Of a stretch of DNA of 64,000 nucleotides, positions 1-9,068 are shown in pieces. This DNA is from Neptunitalea lumnitzerae (GTDB taxonomy: Bacteria; Bacteroidota; Bacteroidia; Flavobacteriales; Flavobacteriaceae). A model generated the notes under the pieces. It made no database searches, was not told the DNA's origin, and worked only from the letters and a program-made list of their open reading frames with translations. Location of the stretch: contig NZ_BRVO01000001.1 in the NCBI RefSeq assembly GCF_027924185.1, positions 124,001 through 188,000 of the forward strand, written 5' to 3'. The translations under genes were made by a program, and so were the position numbers. The first letter of the stretch is position 1; each line of letters opens with the position of its first letter.

Positions 1-473
1 ATACCCCTATTTAAGTAATATGCCTTAAAACTAGCTATAAGATCCCCTATAGCCACTCTACCGGTGTGTAATACTTCACCAAATTTAAAAGGTGCATTGA
101 TAGCATCATAGGTATTCTTCAACAATGCGGTACTCATATAAGTTGAAAGATTAGGCTTATCAGCAGCCTCAAACCACATATTTTGTTCTTCTATGCTAGC
201 AAACTTACGTAACACGGGTTGCTCCTCTATTAGAGATATGTTGAAAAGATGCTCGTAAAAGGAAAAGGTACTATGCATTTTATCTAATTGCTCAGCTGCT
301 TTCCAAACAGGTGTAAACCGTTTTAATATCACAGGATTATACAGGGCACCTGCTACCTCTGATGAACGTTGAGATTCATCGGAAATCATTACAAAACTCT
401 TATTTCTTGCTAACAATTCTTTAGCAAAAGAAATACCTGCTAAACCGCATCCTACAATTAAATAATCTACCAT
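1..473 (-). CDS. FAD-dependent oxidoreductase, N-terminal part (cut by window edge)
   Basis: The reading frame starts at an ATG at 471-473 on the minus strand and stays open to base 1, so about 157 N-terminal residues are present. The protein opens MVDYLIVGCGLAGISFAKEL, a Rossmann dinucleotide-binding fold with the GxGxxG pattern (GCGLAG), followed by an acidic-end second strand, as in DadA/glycine-oxidase type FAD enzymes. Substrate cannot be told from this part. It lies downstream of gldN on the same strand but is separated from it by a strong terminator-like hairpin, so it is probably expressed separately. Confidence 0.75.
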   Translation of the reverse strand, partial: MVDYLIVGCGLAGISFAKELLARNKSFVMISDESQRSSEVAGALYNPVILKRFTPVWKAAEQLDKMHSTFSFYEHLFNISLIEEQPVLRKFASIEEQNMWFEAADKPNLSTYMSTALLKNTYDAINAPFKFGEVLHTGRVAIGDLIASFKAYYLNRG

Positions 474-484
474 AGGTCAAAAAT

Positions 485-516
485 AAAAAAAGCGTCTTTT
501 ACAAGACGCTTTTTAA
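485..516 (-). terminator. Intrinsic terminator after gldN
   Basis: A perfect inverted repeat, AAAAAGCGTCTT / AAGACGCTTTTT with a 4-base loop (TTAC), is flanked by A and T runs on both sides. It sits 28 bases beyond the gldN stop and just upstream of the next minus-strand gene. It ends the gldKLMN transcript and could also work on the other strand. Confidence 0.85.
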
Positions 517-543
517 TATATTATTCTGAATTGGATGTAAAAA

Positions 544-1446
544 CTAGTAGGTCCACATATCCTGCTCCATATCACGAATCTGTTCTTTAATTCTATCAGA
601 TTCTAATAATTGGAACAATGCGTTATCTTGAATATACTCCTCAATTTCTCTATCACCATATACGTTTTCTACTTTATAAATAGTAGCATTAAAACGTCTG
701 GAGTTTAACAAGTGGTCAAAAGAAATTGGTGTTGCAGAGTTACGCTCATTAAAGGCCTTAGAGTCGTACATAATTTGTCTTGCTGTAGGATACCATACCC
801 AGAACAACTCAACAAAAGTACCATCTTCAGCATCTAAGAAGTTAACGTCTCTAGATACAGGACAAATACCTTTTAAACGATATTTTAATTCACCTTGTTT
901 TTTATCAAAATACCAAACACCCATGATTTTGTACCCTTGAATATCAGATGGCTTCACATTAGTTTCTACCACATATCCTTCAGGTAACGGCTCACCAGGA
1001 TTCGCATTCATAAAATCGAAAGCAACATCAAGCGTATCTTTCTTTTTAAGTCTGTACTCTACTTCATTATAGTCTTCTAACTTAGTAGTAAAATAAGAAT
1101 CATCATAAACATCTAGCTTACCTTCTTTAAACCCATTAACAAGCACGCTAAATAAAGCACGTCTGTTAGTACCAATTCTCATAGTATCGGTTGGGTAATA
1201 TAAAGGAAAATTTACACGTTCATCTAAATCGATGAATTCCCAAACTCTTTTCTGCCAAAGTACATCTCTAGCACTAACATACCCATAAGGAATTGGCTTG
1301 TTAGAAGAAATACTATCTTCTGCAGACAATTTACCAAGATCCTCAGGCTTTTCAGCGTTTAAGATATTTATTTGTGCAGTAGCATATTGCGCTCCAAACG
1401 CAACAAACGCTAATACAGCTAAAACTGTTTTTTTCCAATTCATCAT
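544..1446 (-). CDS. gldN: Gliding motility / type IX secretion protein GldN
   Basis: 300 residues with a cleavable signal peptide (MMNWKKTVLAVLAFVAFGAQ, cleavage near ATAQ) and a full-length GldN body. GldN is a periplasmic partner of the lipoprotein GldK; together they form the ring under the outer membrane in the type IX secretion system. It is the last gene of gldK-L-M-N and follows the gldM stop by 31 bases. ATG codons at 1446 and 1443 are equally good starts. No truncation is seen, unlike the gene before it. Confidence 0.93.
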   Translation of the reverse strand: MMNWKKTVLAVLAFVAFGAQYATAQINILNAEKPEDLGKLSAEDSISSNKPIPYGYVSARDVLWQKRVWEFIDLDERVNFPLYYPTDTMRIGTNRRALFSVLVNGFKEGKLDVYDDSYFTTKLEDYNEVEYRLKKKDTLDVAFDFMNANPGEPLPEGYVVETNVKPSDIQGYKIMGVWYFDKKQGELKYRLKGICPVSRDVNFLDAEDGTFVELFWVWYPTARQIMYDSKAFNERNSATPISFDHLLNSRRFNATIYKVENVYGDREIEEYIQDNALFQLLESDRIKEQIRDMEQDMWTY

Positions 1447-1477
1447 TATTCAGTAATTTATTAAGATTTAGGTTTTA

Positions 1478-2056
1478 TTAATTTTGAACCTCAATTAAAA
1501 TTGGCGATACTGTTTTAATTCTAACAGTAGAACCATTTGTAGGCTTCGCTTTGATGTCAAAAATTTGAATCATATCACCTCTTCTAGCCTTAGCAATAGC
1601 AGCTTTTGCTCTTGCATCCATTCTACTACCGTTAACGTTAACAGAAGCTTGACCTGGCACAGAAACTTTAAAAGATGTTACTCCTAATGGTAAATCAAAA
1701 TCGAAATCTTCAAAAATAGCCTTTACTTCACCAACAGAAATGTTAGCTTTTGGTAATTTAATACCATCAGTTTTACCTAAGAACTCACCAGTAGGTTTTG
1801 GTAAATCTTTAATTCTAAACTTAGCTTGATCACTAACAGGCTGACCTCCAGGTAATGAACCATTAACTTTAATCACAACCTCGCTACCTGATGTAGGCTC
1901 CATAACGTATTTACCATTTCCTAATTTATTTAATCCAGGTGCACTAGCACTAATTTTATCAGATGATACACCTGCAAAGGTAATAGTCATAGGATTTTTA
2001 ACCCCACGGTAAACAACATTCATTTTATCCGCTGCAATTGTAGCAGAATTAGGCAT
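1478..2056 (-). pseudogene. gldM: C-terminal part of GldM, separated by an in-frame stop
   Basis: This segment carries the last 192 residues of GldM (MPNSATIAADKMNVVYRG onward), corresponding to the distal periplasmic domains that contact the GldK/GldN ring. It is in the same frame as the N-terminal part and is separated only by TAA and six codons (K Y T V I P). Restoring that one codon gives a continuous protein of about 517 residues, near the usual GldM length of a little over 500. The fragment has an internal ATG but no signal peptide or membrane anchor, so re-initiated product could not reach the periplasm. Either a nonsense mutation or a base error in the sequence explains it. Confidence 0.85.
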
Positions 2057-2074
2057 TGGAATTACAGTATATTT

Positions 2075-3031
2075 TTAATCTACTGCAACTATTTGCTCTT
2101 CACCATCTCTTAAGAACATTAATTCTCCTTCTATTTGGTGTTCTCCTACATTACCAGCAGTAACATTTAATTTAACCTTACCATCAATAATTTCATAATC
2201 TCCATCACTTAACGGCCTACCATCTAACTTAAGGGTTACTTTGTTTGGTTTGGTTTTAGCATCAGTTTTACCTAATACAATAGAACCATCAAACTTGTCA
2301 GATGAGAAATAAGCTGGTTTTGGAGTTTCCATGATTGTTGTAAAGTTATTCATGTTAGCCTCCATCTTTAACTGACCTTGTAACATTGCAGATAAAACCT
2401 CAGATTCTGTAGATTCAATATCAGCTTGTAACTGAGTTAATTTAGTCTCACTTGCTACCATTGGAACACCTTCATAATGATAGTTCATCCAATTTTGCTT
2501 AGTACCATCACTCAACTGAACCTTATCAGTATTAAACTTATGCTCAACACCTTCAGCAATAGTAGGATAATCAGTTTTGATTGCCTCAATTACAGATTCT
2601 CTATAACTTTCAATCATTTCTAAGAATTTCTTTCCTTCTGGTTTTAACCCAGCAGGACTAAAGAATTTTTGATCTAAGAAATCTGGCTTATCTTTTACTT
2701 CGTATTCTTTAGGGTTTTCAACAGTTGCATTCATTTCTGCTTTCAACTTAGTTATATAATCATATAACTCATCCCCATTATCCTTAATAACATGTGCTTT
2801 TGCTACTAAAGGCTTATATTTCTCAGGCTCTTCATCTACTTTCAACTCTAGACTAGCCATGAACTGATCATTTCTAACCTCAGCATCTTTATTTGAAGCC
2901 TCGATTTTTTCGGTCATTGCACCGAAAGCCACAAGTATTTCTTTACCTATATTAAGCGCCAACATAGCGATGAAAACTAAGTACATCAAGTTAATCATCC
3001 TTTGACGCGGTGACAATTTTCCTCCTGCCAT
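2075..3031 (-). CDS. gldM: GldM, N-terminal part ending at an in-frame TAA
   Basis: 318 residues: a short cytoplasmic start (MAGGKLSPRQRM), one transmembrane helix at about residues 13-35 (INLMYLVFIAMLALNIG), then the first periplasmic domains. With GldL, GldM forms the proton-driven motor of type IX secretion and gliding; its long periplasmic rod reaches the GldKN ring. The reading frame stops at 2075-2077 after ...EEQIVAVD, about 200 residues too early, near the point where the second periplasmic domain is expected to end. The product would keep the GldL-binding helix but lose the distal rod. gldL ends 64 bases upstream. Confidence 0.88.
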   Translation of the reverse strand: MAGGKLSPRQRMINLMYLVFIAMLALNIGKEILVAFGAMTEKIEASNKDAEVRNDQFMASLELKVDEEPEKYKPLVAKAHVIKDNGDELYDYITKLKAEMNATVENPKEYEVKDKPDFLDQKFFSPAGLKPEGKKFLEMIESYRESVIEAIKTDYPTIAEGVEHKFNTDKVQLSDGTKQNWMNYHYEGVPMVASETKLTQLQADIESTESEVLSAMLQGQLKMEANMNNFTTIMETPKPAYFSSDKFDGSIVLGKTDAKTKPNKVTLKLDGRPLSDGDYEIIDGKVKLNVTAGNVGEHQIEGELMFLRDGEEQIVAVD

Positions 3032-3095
3032 TTTCTTCTAATTAATTTTAATATTAAATAATTGAATTAACAAATAACTGATTAGTATACACTAA

Positions 3096-3752
3096 TTAGT
3101 TTCTGTTCATTGCAGAAAGCATTCCACCATAAACACTATTTAAAGAAGAAAGGTTAGATGTTAACGCAGACATTTGGTTTTTCAACTCACCAGCGTTAGC
3201 AGCAACTTCTTCGTTAATAGCAGCTTGCTTAGAAGCACTCTCTAACTGTACCTTGTAAAGACTATTTAAAGACTCTAATTGGTTAGCAGCAGTTTGCATT
3301 TCTTCGCTATATTTTTTAGTTGAAGAAACAGCATCTACAGTTGGAGCTATATTTTTAGCAGCACCTTCAAAGTTTTTAATGCTAGTTCCTAAGCTTTGCA
3401 TTAATTGAGCATCAATCTTAGCTTCTTTCAACATATCATCTAATTTCTTAGATAAAGCTCCTTGAGCTTCTACAGCCTCAACTTCAGTAGTTTTAGCTTT
3501 TTTAGCAGTTGCTTGACCACCTGCTAATTCAGGATAAACTTTCGTCCAATCTAATTCGTCTTCTACTGGTTCAAACGCAGCGATGGCAAAAATAAGTGCC
3601 TCGGTAACTAATCCAATAGCTAACATTAAAGTACCATTGATTGGTCCAAACTCCCAGTGTGTAATTTTGAATAATGCACCAATAATTACAACTGAAGCTC
3701 CTAGTCCGTAGACCATGTTCATAATTTTCTTTCCTGCTTTAGACTTTGCCAT
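3096..3752 (-). CDS. gldL: Gliding motility / type IX secretion motor protein GldL
   Basis: 218 residues. Two hydrophobic helices near the N-terminus (about residues 14-30 and 37-58, with an in-membrane glutamate in ATEALIFAI-type context) are followed by a cytoplasmic, coiled-coil-rich tail. GldL forms the inner-membrane ring around the GldM helices and is the proton channel that powers secretion and gliding. It lies between gldK (50-base gap) and gldM and appears intact. Confidence 0.94.
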   Translation of the reverse strand: MAKSKAGKKIMNMVYGLGASVVIIGALFKITHWEFGPINGTLMLAIGLVTEALIFAIAAFEPVEDELDWTKVYPELAGGQATAKKAKTTEVEAVEAQGALSKKLDDMLKEAKIDAQLMQSLGTSIKNFEGAAKNIAPTVDAVSSTKKYSEEMQTAANQLESLNSLYKVQLESASKQAAINEEVAANAGELKNQMSALTSNLSSLNSVYGGMLSAMNRN

Positions 3753-3802
3753 AATAATAAAAATAATTTAGTTTAAGTAATAGTTGTTTTTTTCTAGATG
3801 GT

Positions 3803-5158
3803 TTAATTATAAACTACATCTGTTCCCATGTAATCTTGTACAGTTCTGAAACCAATGTAACTTCTTGCTGAATCTTGGTATTCCCAATCTCTGGTACTTA
3901 CTTGTAACATATATGCTACATCTTTCCAAGACCCACCTCTAATTACCTTTTTACGGTTTGTACTATCAATTACGTTAGGACTCATTGTAGATTCGTATTG
4001 GTATGATTCAGGATCATAAGTAGAGTTAGTCCACTCTGCAACGTTACCTGACATGTTGTATAATCCAAAGTCGTTAGCCTCAAATGACTCAGCTTCTACA
4101 GTATATAATGCTTGGTCAGCAGCATAATCACCTCTTAAAGGCTTAAAGTTTGCTAAGAAACACCCTGTACTGTTCATCATGTAAGGACCACCCCATGGAT
4201 ACGTTCCAGACTCTAGACCTCCTCTAGCTGCATACTCCCATTCTGCTTCAGTTGGTAATCTGAATTTGTTAACAGGTTGCATACCTTTTTTCGCATTGTA
4301 GATATTCTTGTATAAGAATCTCCACTCACAAAAAGCTTTTGCTTGTTTCCATGTAACTCCTACTACAGGATACTCATCATAAGCAGAGTGCCAGAAGTAT
4401 TCGTTATGCATAGGCTCGTTGTAAGCATACTCAAAATCTTTAACCCAAACTGTAGTATCAGGATATACATTTACAGTTTCAGTTTTTATAAAGTCTTTTC
4501 TTGTTTTATCCTTGTCTTTGTTTTTAGCAGCACCTTCAATATCCATCCAAGTATATCTAAAGTTTAAGATATCACTTTTCACAGTAGCCTGCCCATTGAA
4601 AGCTTCTTCAACTGGAATATAAACACTATCCACCATAATTTCAGTGTAGTATTCATCTGGATAGTCATTATGATCCCAAATAAGATCAACATCCCAATTC
4701 AATCTTCTTCCTGAATAATCATCGCTTAACATAGATTTCTCCATGATATACTTTTCATATTCATTTAAGTCAGTAGTATCTACGTCACTATACGCATAGT
4801 CACCAATACCACCTTCTTCAGGAGTTAATGAATTTAATTCTGCAAAATCTGCAAGTTTTACTCTTACAACAGAATCTCTAACCCATTCAACCATTTGACG
4901 GTACTCACTATTTGTGATTTCAGTCTCATCCATATAGAAAGAAGGCACAGTAACAGTTTTAGTTGGAGCATTCATTGTATTAGCTAAATCATCGTCAGAC
5001 TTACCCATAATAAAAGACCCACCCGGAATTAGTGCCATTCCGTAAGGCTTCTCAGAAAACCATCTTTTCCCCTTGGATCCGACAAGCTCACCACGGTCAT
5101 TTTTACCACAGCTACTTAAGAAGGTAATTGCAACTGCTAACAGCAATAGTTTTTTCAT
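3803..5158 (-). CDS. gldK: Gliding motility lipoprotein GldK
   Basis: 451 residues. The lipoprotein signal ends in LSSCGKN with the acylated Cys at about residue 17. The body is a formylglycine-generating-enzyme (sulfatase-modifying factor) fold: GGSFIMGKSDDD near residue 50, EWEYAARGG, YNMSGNVAEWT, VIRGGSW and YIGFRTV toward the C-terminus. In GldK this fold is structural, forming with GldN the ring at the outer membrane. It is the first gene of gldKLMN; the 158-base AT-rich spacer upstream should hold the promoter. Confidence 0.94.
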   Translation of the reverse strand: MKKLLLLAVAITFLSSCGKNDRGELVGSKGKRWFSEKPYGMALIPGGSFIMGKSDDDLANTMNAPTKTVTVPSFYMDETEITNSEYRQMVEWVRDSVVRVKLADFAELNSLTPEEGGIGDYAYSDVDTTDLNEYEKYIMEKSMLSDDYSGRRLNWDVDLIWDHNDYPDEYYTEIMVDSVYIPVEEAFNGQATVKSDILNFRYTWMDIEGAAKNKDKDKTRKDFIKTETVNVYPDTTVWVKDFEYAYNEPMHNEYFWHSAYDEYPVVGVTWKQAKAFCEWRFLYKNIYNAKKGMQPVNKFRLPTEAEWEYAARGGLESGTYPWGGPYMMNSTGCFLANFKPLRGDYAADQALYTVEAESFEANDFGLYNMSGNVAEWTNSTYDPESYQYESTMSPNVIDSTNRKKVIRGGSWKDVAYMLQVSTRDWEYQDSARSYIGFRTVQDYMGTDVVYN

Positions 5159-5300
5159 AAACTTGAGGTTAAATTTGTTGTAAATTTTAAGGTCGTAAAC
5201 CTATCTAATTAATTTTAAAAAAACAATTTTTTATTGAAAATTCTATAAATATCAATCTTAAAAACGTTTTATTGTTGAGTTTTAAATAACTTTATGTTAA

Positions 5301-5308
5301 CAAAGGTA
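5301..5308 (-). promoter_or_regulatory. Possible -7 element of the gldKLMN promoter
   Basis: On the minus strand this reads TACCTTTG, a match to the Bacteroidota -7 consensus TAnnTTTG, within the spacer upstream of gldK. No TTG is seen at the expected -33 spacing, so this is weak support; the leader would be about 135 bases. Confidence 0.35.
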
Positions 5309-5316
5309 AATTTTAA

Positions 5317-6474
5317 TTAATTTACACTTTTTCGATAAATGCGCCACCATCGTTCTGGGATGTTTTGTTGCGTTGCATCTATATAATCTTGCTCCGTACA
5401 CGGTATTAACGTCTCTTTAACAAAATTATTATACGAATTTCCAAAATTCGTAATTTCTATCCACCATCTTCCAGATACGTTACTTTTATAAAAAATAAGT
5501 TCAGTATCATCTACCGGAACTATATACTTTAAAAAGTCTTCTTTAGTACCAAAAGGATACTCATGAAACCTATAATTAACTCCCTCTATAAAGTACCAAA
5601 TTACCTGAGCAGTTAATTGATAGCATTTTTCAGTTGACACCATATTATATATACCATAGCAACTTACTTTATCACTAATACCAGCATACCTAGCCAAACC
5701 ACATATCTCTCTAGAGTTAAAACCATTAGGATATGTACCCGGCGCATTCCCCAAATCAGTTCCCTGCACCACTTTCATATCTACCGAAACTAAATCGGCA
5801 TTTCTAAACACAGGCTCCATAGTGTTCATTGCATTGGTAGCTTCACCCAAACGGTAATATTCAAAAAACAATTTCTCCATCAAATCTACAGCCTCCTGAG
5901 AATTGTAGTACACCTGATACCCTATATTAGCATAATCACTAAGGTTAGGCGGATTTTCTTGTATTACACTATTCAAAAAAGACCTCTCATGCAACCCTTC
6001 ATCATTAAACACTAAATCAAAAGAACTATCTATCGCTACCAAGTTCACCATCTGATCTAATTGATCATAAGCTCTATAAGTAGCATAGGTTAAATCTTGT
6101 GTTCCTCCTAGTACAATAGGTGTAATGTGTTGTTTTACCAAAGCAGCCGTTACTTCTTTCAAAGCAAAATAGGTATCCTGTACGCTAGCTCCTGGTTCAA
6201 TATTCCCTAAGTCTGCTATCGTTACATTCCAGTTCCCTGGAAATAATTGATAAAATTGCCGTCTTAATTCTTCCAGATTAGAAGGATCTGAAATTGTATA
6301 TTTTGCTCCTCTATATTCTGGCACCCCCACTAAAGCAACAGTAACCCCCTCTAAGTCAGGAATCCCGTGCTCTTGTGTATGCAATACCATTTTAGAACCT
6401 ATAGTATAAACGTTTAATGCTGCCGCATATTGCACAACATCTTCATTTATAGGAGTTAAAAACTCGAGCCCCAT
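5317..6474 (-). CDS. Arginase/formimidoylglutamase-fold protein with degenerate metal site
   Basis: 385 residues. The ureohydrolase fold is recognisable (VTVALVGVPEYRGA, then VLGGTQDLTYATY near residue 120, VAIDSSFDL near 145, LVSVDMKVVQGTD near 230). Active members bind two manganese ions through GGDH, DxHxD and SxDxD motifs. Here the first His is Gln (GGTQD), the second motif is DSSFD with Ser in place of His, and the third has lost its second Asp (SVDMK). Loss at all three sites suggests a non-catalytic or changed role. It is followed directly by gldK and preceded, 3 bases away, by the topA stop. Confidence 0.8.
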   Translation of the reverse strand: MGLEFLTPINEDVVQYAAALNVYTIGSKMVLHTQEHGIPDLEGVTVALVGVPEYRGAKYTISDPSNLEELRRQFYQLFPGNWNVTIADLGNIEPGASVQDTYFALKEVTAALVKQHITPIVLGGTQDLTYATYRAYDQLDQMVNLVAIDSSFDLVFNDEGLHERSFLNSVIQENPPNLSDYANIGYQVYYNSQEAVDLMEKLFFEYYRLGEATNAMNTMEPVFRNADLVSVDMKVVQGTDLGNAPGTYPNGFNSREICGLARYAGISDKVSCYGIYNMVSTEKCYQLTAQVIWYFIEGVNYRFHEYPFGTKEDFLKYIVPVDDTELIFYKSNVSGRWWIEITNFGNSYNNFVKETLIPCTEQDYIDATQQNIPERWWRIYRKSVN

Positions 6475-6477
6475 TTT

Positions 6478-8982
6478 TTATTTTGATTTTGCCTTTGCTT
6501 TAGTTTTTGTTTTTGCAGTACTCTTTTTAGCCTTACTAGGATATTTCTGCTCTATCAACGCCTTCACCTCATCCAAACTTAAAGCAGCTGCATCTACATC
6601 TTTACTAAGCTCTACTTTTTTTGTTCCTTTTTTAATTACTGAACGCCCCCATCTTGCCTTTTCTACTCTAATATTCTCCTCCGGCCACTCGTTCAATAAT
6701 TTCTCCGCTTCTTTTTTCAACTTATCTTCTATCAAGAAAGCCACATCTTCTTCCGATAAATTATCAAAATCGAACTTCTTATTTACATTAATAAATATTC
6801 CATCCCACTTAATAAACGGTCCAAATCTACCTTTTCCTTTGGTAACATCTTTTCCTTTATAAGTTGTAATAGGCGCATCTGCTTTTTCTTTAGCCTTCAC
6901 TAATTCTATAGCACGTTCTTTGGTAACCCCCATTACATCTTCTCCTTTATCTAAAGAGATATATTTTTTACCATGCTTTACGTACGGACCAAAACGCCCT
7001 ACGTTCACTTGCAATTCCTCACCTTCATAAGTCCCTACAGTACGTGGCAACTTAAACAAATCCATAGCCTCTTCAAAGGTAATCTTATCCAAAGACTGAT
7101 CTGGTAATAAACTTGCAAACTTTGGCTTCTCCTCATCTTCAGAAGAACCTATTTGCACCATAGGACCGAAACGACCTAAACGTACACTCACCGGTTTACC
7201 TGTTTCAGGGTCCTCCCCTAAAATACGCTCTCCGGTTTCTCTACCAGCATTCTCCTCTACTTCTTTTACATGCGGATGAAAATCTTGATAAAAACCTTTC
7301 ATCATGGCTTGCCAATCTTCCACACCCTCGGCTATATTATCAAAACTCTCCTCTACTTTTGCAGTAAAGTTATAATCTAATATATTTTCAAAATTATTTA
7401 CTAAGAAATCATTTACAATCATTCCTATATCGGTAGGTACTAACTTCCCTTTATCCGCCCCAACAGTTTCTGTCAACTTCTCTTCTTTAACAGCCGCATC
7501 AGTCAAAGTTAACTTATAGTAAGAACGCTCCATTCCTTCTAACGCACTACGCTCTACATACCCCCTGTTTTGAATGGTAGAAATAGTAGGTGCATACGTA
7601 GACGGACGCCCAATACCAAGCTCTTCCAACTTCTTCACCAATGATGCTTCTGTATATCTGTATGGCGCTCTGGTAAAACGTTGCGTAGCATCCATTACCT
7701 TATTAGCTAAAGGCTGCCCCACTTTTAACGGTGGTAACATTCCTTCTTCTTGCTCTTCCTCGTCATCGGTTCCTTCCAAGTAAACTTTTAAGAAACCTTC
7801 AAACTTAATAATCTCTCCATTAGCACTAAACACCTCATCGTGAGTACTTGCTTCAATTTTCACATGTGTACGCTCCAACTCAGCCTCACTCATTTGCGAT
7901 GCTAATGTACGTTTCCAAATAAGATCATATAATCTTGCTTGGTCACGCTCTATATTTACCGAATGTTTAGACATATCGGTAGGTCTAATTGCCTCGTGAG
8001 CTTCTTGTGCTCCTTTAGATTTTCCTGTAAAGTTTCTTGGCTGACTATATTCTTTACCGTAATAACTTTCAATTTCTTTTTGAGCCGCACTAATAGCCTC
8101 ACCGGATAAGTTTACACTATCCGTTCTCATATATGTAATCAATCCTGCCTCATACAAACGTTGTGCAAGATTCATTGTTTTTGATACCGAAAAATATAAC
8201 TTTCGAGACGCCTCCTGCTGCAAGGTAGACGTAGTAAATGGTGCCGATGGCGACTTTTTAGCAGGTTTTTTATCTAAATTACCCACCTTAAACTCAGCAT
8301 TAGCATTTTCTTGTAAAAAGGCTTTAGCTTCTTCTAAAGTATTAAAACTCTTAGGCAGCTTAGCTTTTACCGCCACACCTTTATCGGTAGTAAATACAGC
8401 AGATACTTTAAACGATGCCTCAGGTTTAAACTCTTGAATCTCACGCTCTCTTTCAACAATTAAACGCACCGATACAGACTGTACTCTACCTGCAGACAAA
8501 CCTCCTTTTACTTTTTTCCAAAGTACAGGAGAAAGCTCATACCCAACCAATCTATCTAACACTCTACGTGCCTGTTGGGCATTCACTAAATTATAATCTA
8601 TAGTTCTTGGTGTTTCTATAGCTTTTAAAATAGCATTCTTAGTAATGGAGTTAAAAACTATACGTTTTGTTTTGTCTTTATCCAGTTTTAAAGTTTCCGC
8701 TAGGTGCCAAGCTATCGCCTCACCCTCGCGGTCTTCATCACTAGCTAACCAAACAACCTCTGCTTTTTTCGCAAGATCTTTAAGTTTCTTAACCAGTGTT
8801 TTTTTATCACTTCCCACTACATACTTCGCAGAAAAATCACCCTCAACATCAACCCCTAACTCCTTGGAAGGCAAGTCGGCAATGTGTCCAAAACTAGACT
8901 CTACCTTATAATCCTTTCCGAGAAATTTCTCAATGGTTTTTGCTTTTGCTGGTGACTCTACGATCACTAAATTTTTGGCCAT
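6478..8982 (-). CDS. topA: DNA topoisomerase I (type IA)
   Basis: 834 residues. An N-terminal Toprim domain (MAKNLVIVESPAKAKTIEKF, ASDEDREGEAIAWHL) is followed by the type IA core with the active-site Tyr in GLITYMRTDS near residue 284. The C-terminal part holds repeats with GRFGP cores (three copies: GRFGPMVQIG, GRFGPYVKHG, GRFGPFIKWD) in place of cysteine zinc fingers, and ends in a Lys/Ala tail. The enzyme relaxes negative supercoils. Its stop is 3 bases from the next gene's start, implying co-transcription. Confidence 0.97.
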   Translation of the reverse strand: MAKNLVIVESPAKAKTIEKFLGKDYKVESSFGHIADLPSKELGVDVEGDFSAKYVVGSDKKTLVKKLKDLAKKAEVVWLASDEDREGEAIAWHLAETLKLDKDKTKRIVFNSITKNAILKAIETPRTIDYNLVNAQQARRVLDRLVGYELSPVLWKKVKGGLSAGRVQSVSVRLIVEREREIQEFKPEASFKVSAVFTTDKGVAVKAKLPKSFNTLEEAKAFLQENANAEFKVGNLDKKPAKKSPSAPFTTSTLQQEASRKLYFSVSKTMNLAQRLYEAGLITYMRTDSVNLSGEAISAAQKEIESYYGKEYSQPRNFTGKSKGAQEAHEAIRPTDMSKHSVNIERDQARLYDLIWKRTLASQMSEAELERTHVKIEASTHDEVFSANGEIIKFEGFLKVYLEGTDDEEEQEEGMLPPLKVGQPLANKVMDATQRFTRAPYRYTEASLVKKLEELGIGRPSTYAPTISTIQNRGYVERSALEGMERSYYKLTLTDAAVKEEKLTETVGADKGKLVPTDIGMIVNDFLVNNFENILDYNFTAKVEESFDNIAEGVEDWQAMMKGFYQDFHPHVKEVEENAGRETGERILGEDPETGKPVSVRLGRFGPMVQIGSSEDEEKPKFASLLPDQSLDKITFEEAMDLFKLPRTVGTYEGEELQVNVGRFGPYVKHGKKYISLDKGEDVMGVTKERAIELVKAKEKADAPITTYKGKDVTKGKGRFGPFIKWDGIFINVNKKFDFDNLSEEDVAFLIEDKLKKEAEKLLNEWPEENIRVEKARWGRSVIKKGTKKVELSKDVDAAALSLDEVKALIEQKYPSKAKKSTAKTKTKAKAKSK

Positions 8983-9002
8983 AGTTATTTTTTAGATAAA
9001 TG

Positions 9003-9010
9003 CAAAAGTA
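9003..9010 (-). promoter_or_regulatory. -7 element upstream of topA
   Basis: On the minus strand this reads TACTTTTG, matching TAnnTTTG, about 20 bases before the topA ATG. The nearest upstream TTG (9039-9041) is 28 bases away, slightly farther than usual. Confidence 0.45.
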
Positions 9011-9068
9011 TGAGTTTTTTTTAAATTCTTTTTTTCTTCAAAGTTATTAACACATAAATTACATAAAA

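Noticed and set aside
1478-3031. Alternative genetic code or stop reassignment to explain gldM
   Set aside because: TAA ends many other genes in the window, including topA, groS and miaB, so reassignment is not possible; only a local mutation, base error or readthrough remains.
1478-3031. Frameshift in gldM
   Set aside because: Both parts share one frame (18 bases, six codons, between the stop and the next ATG); a nonsense codon is enough.
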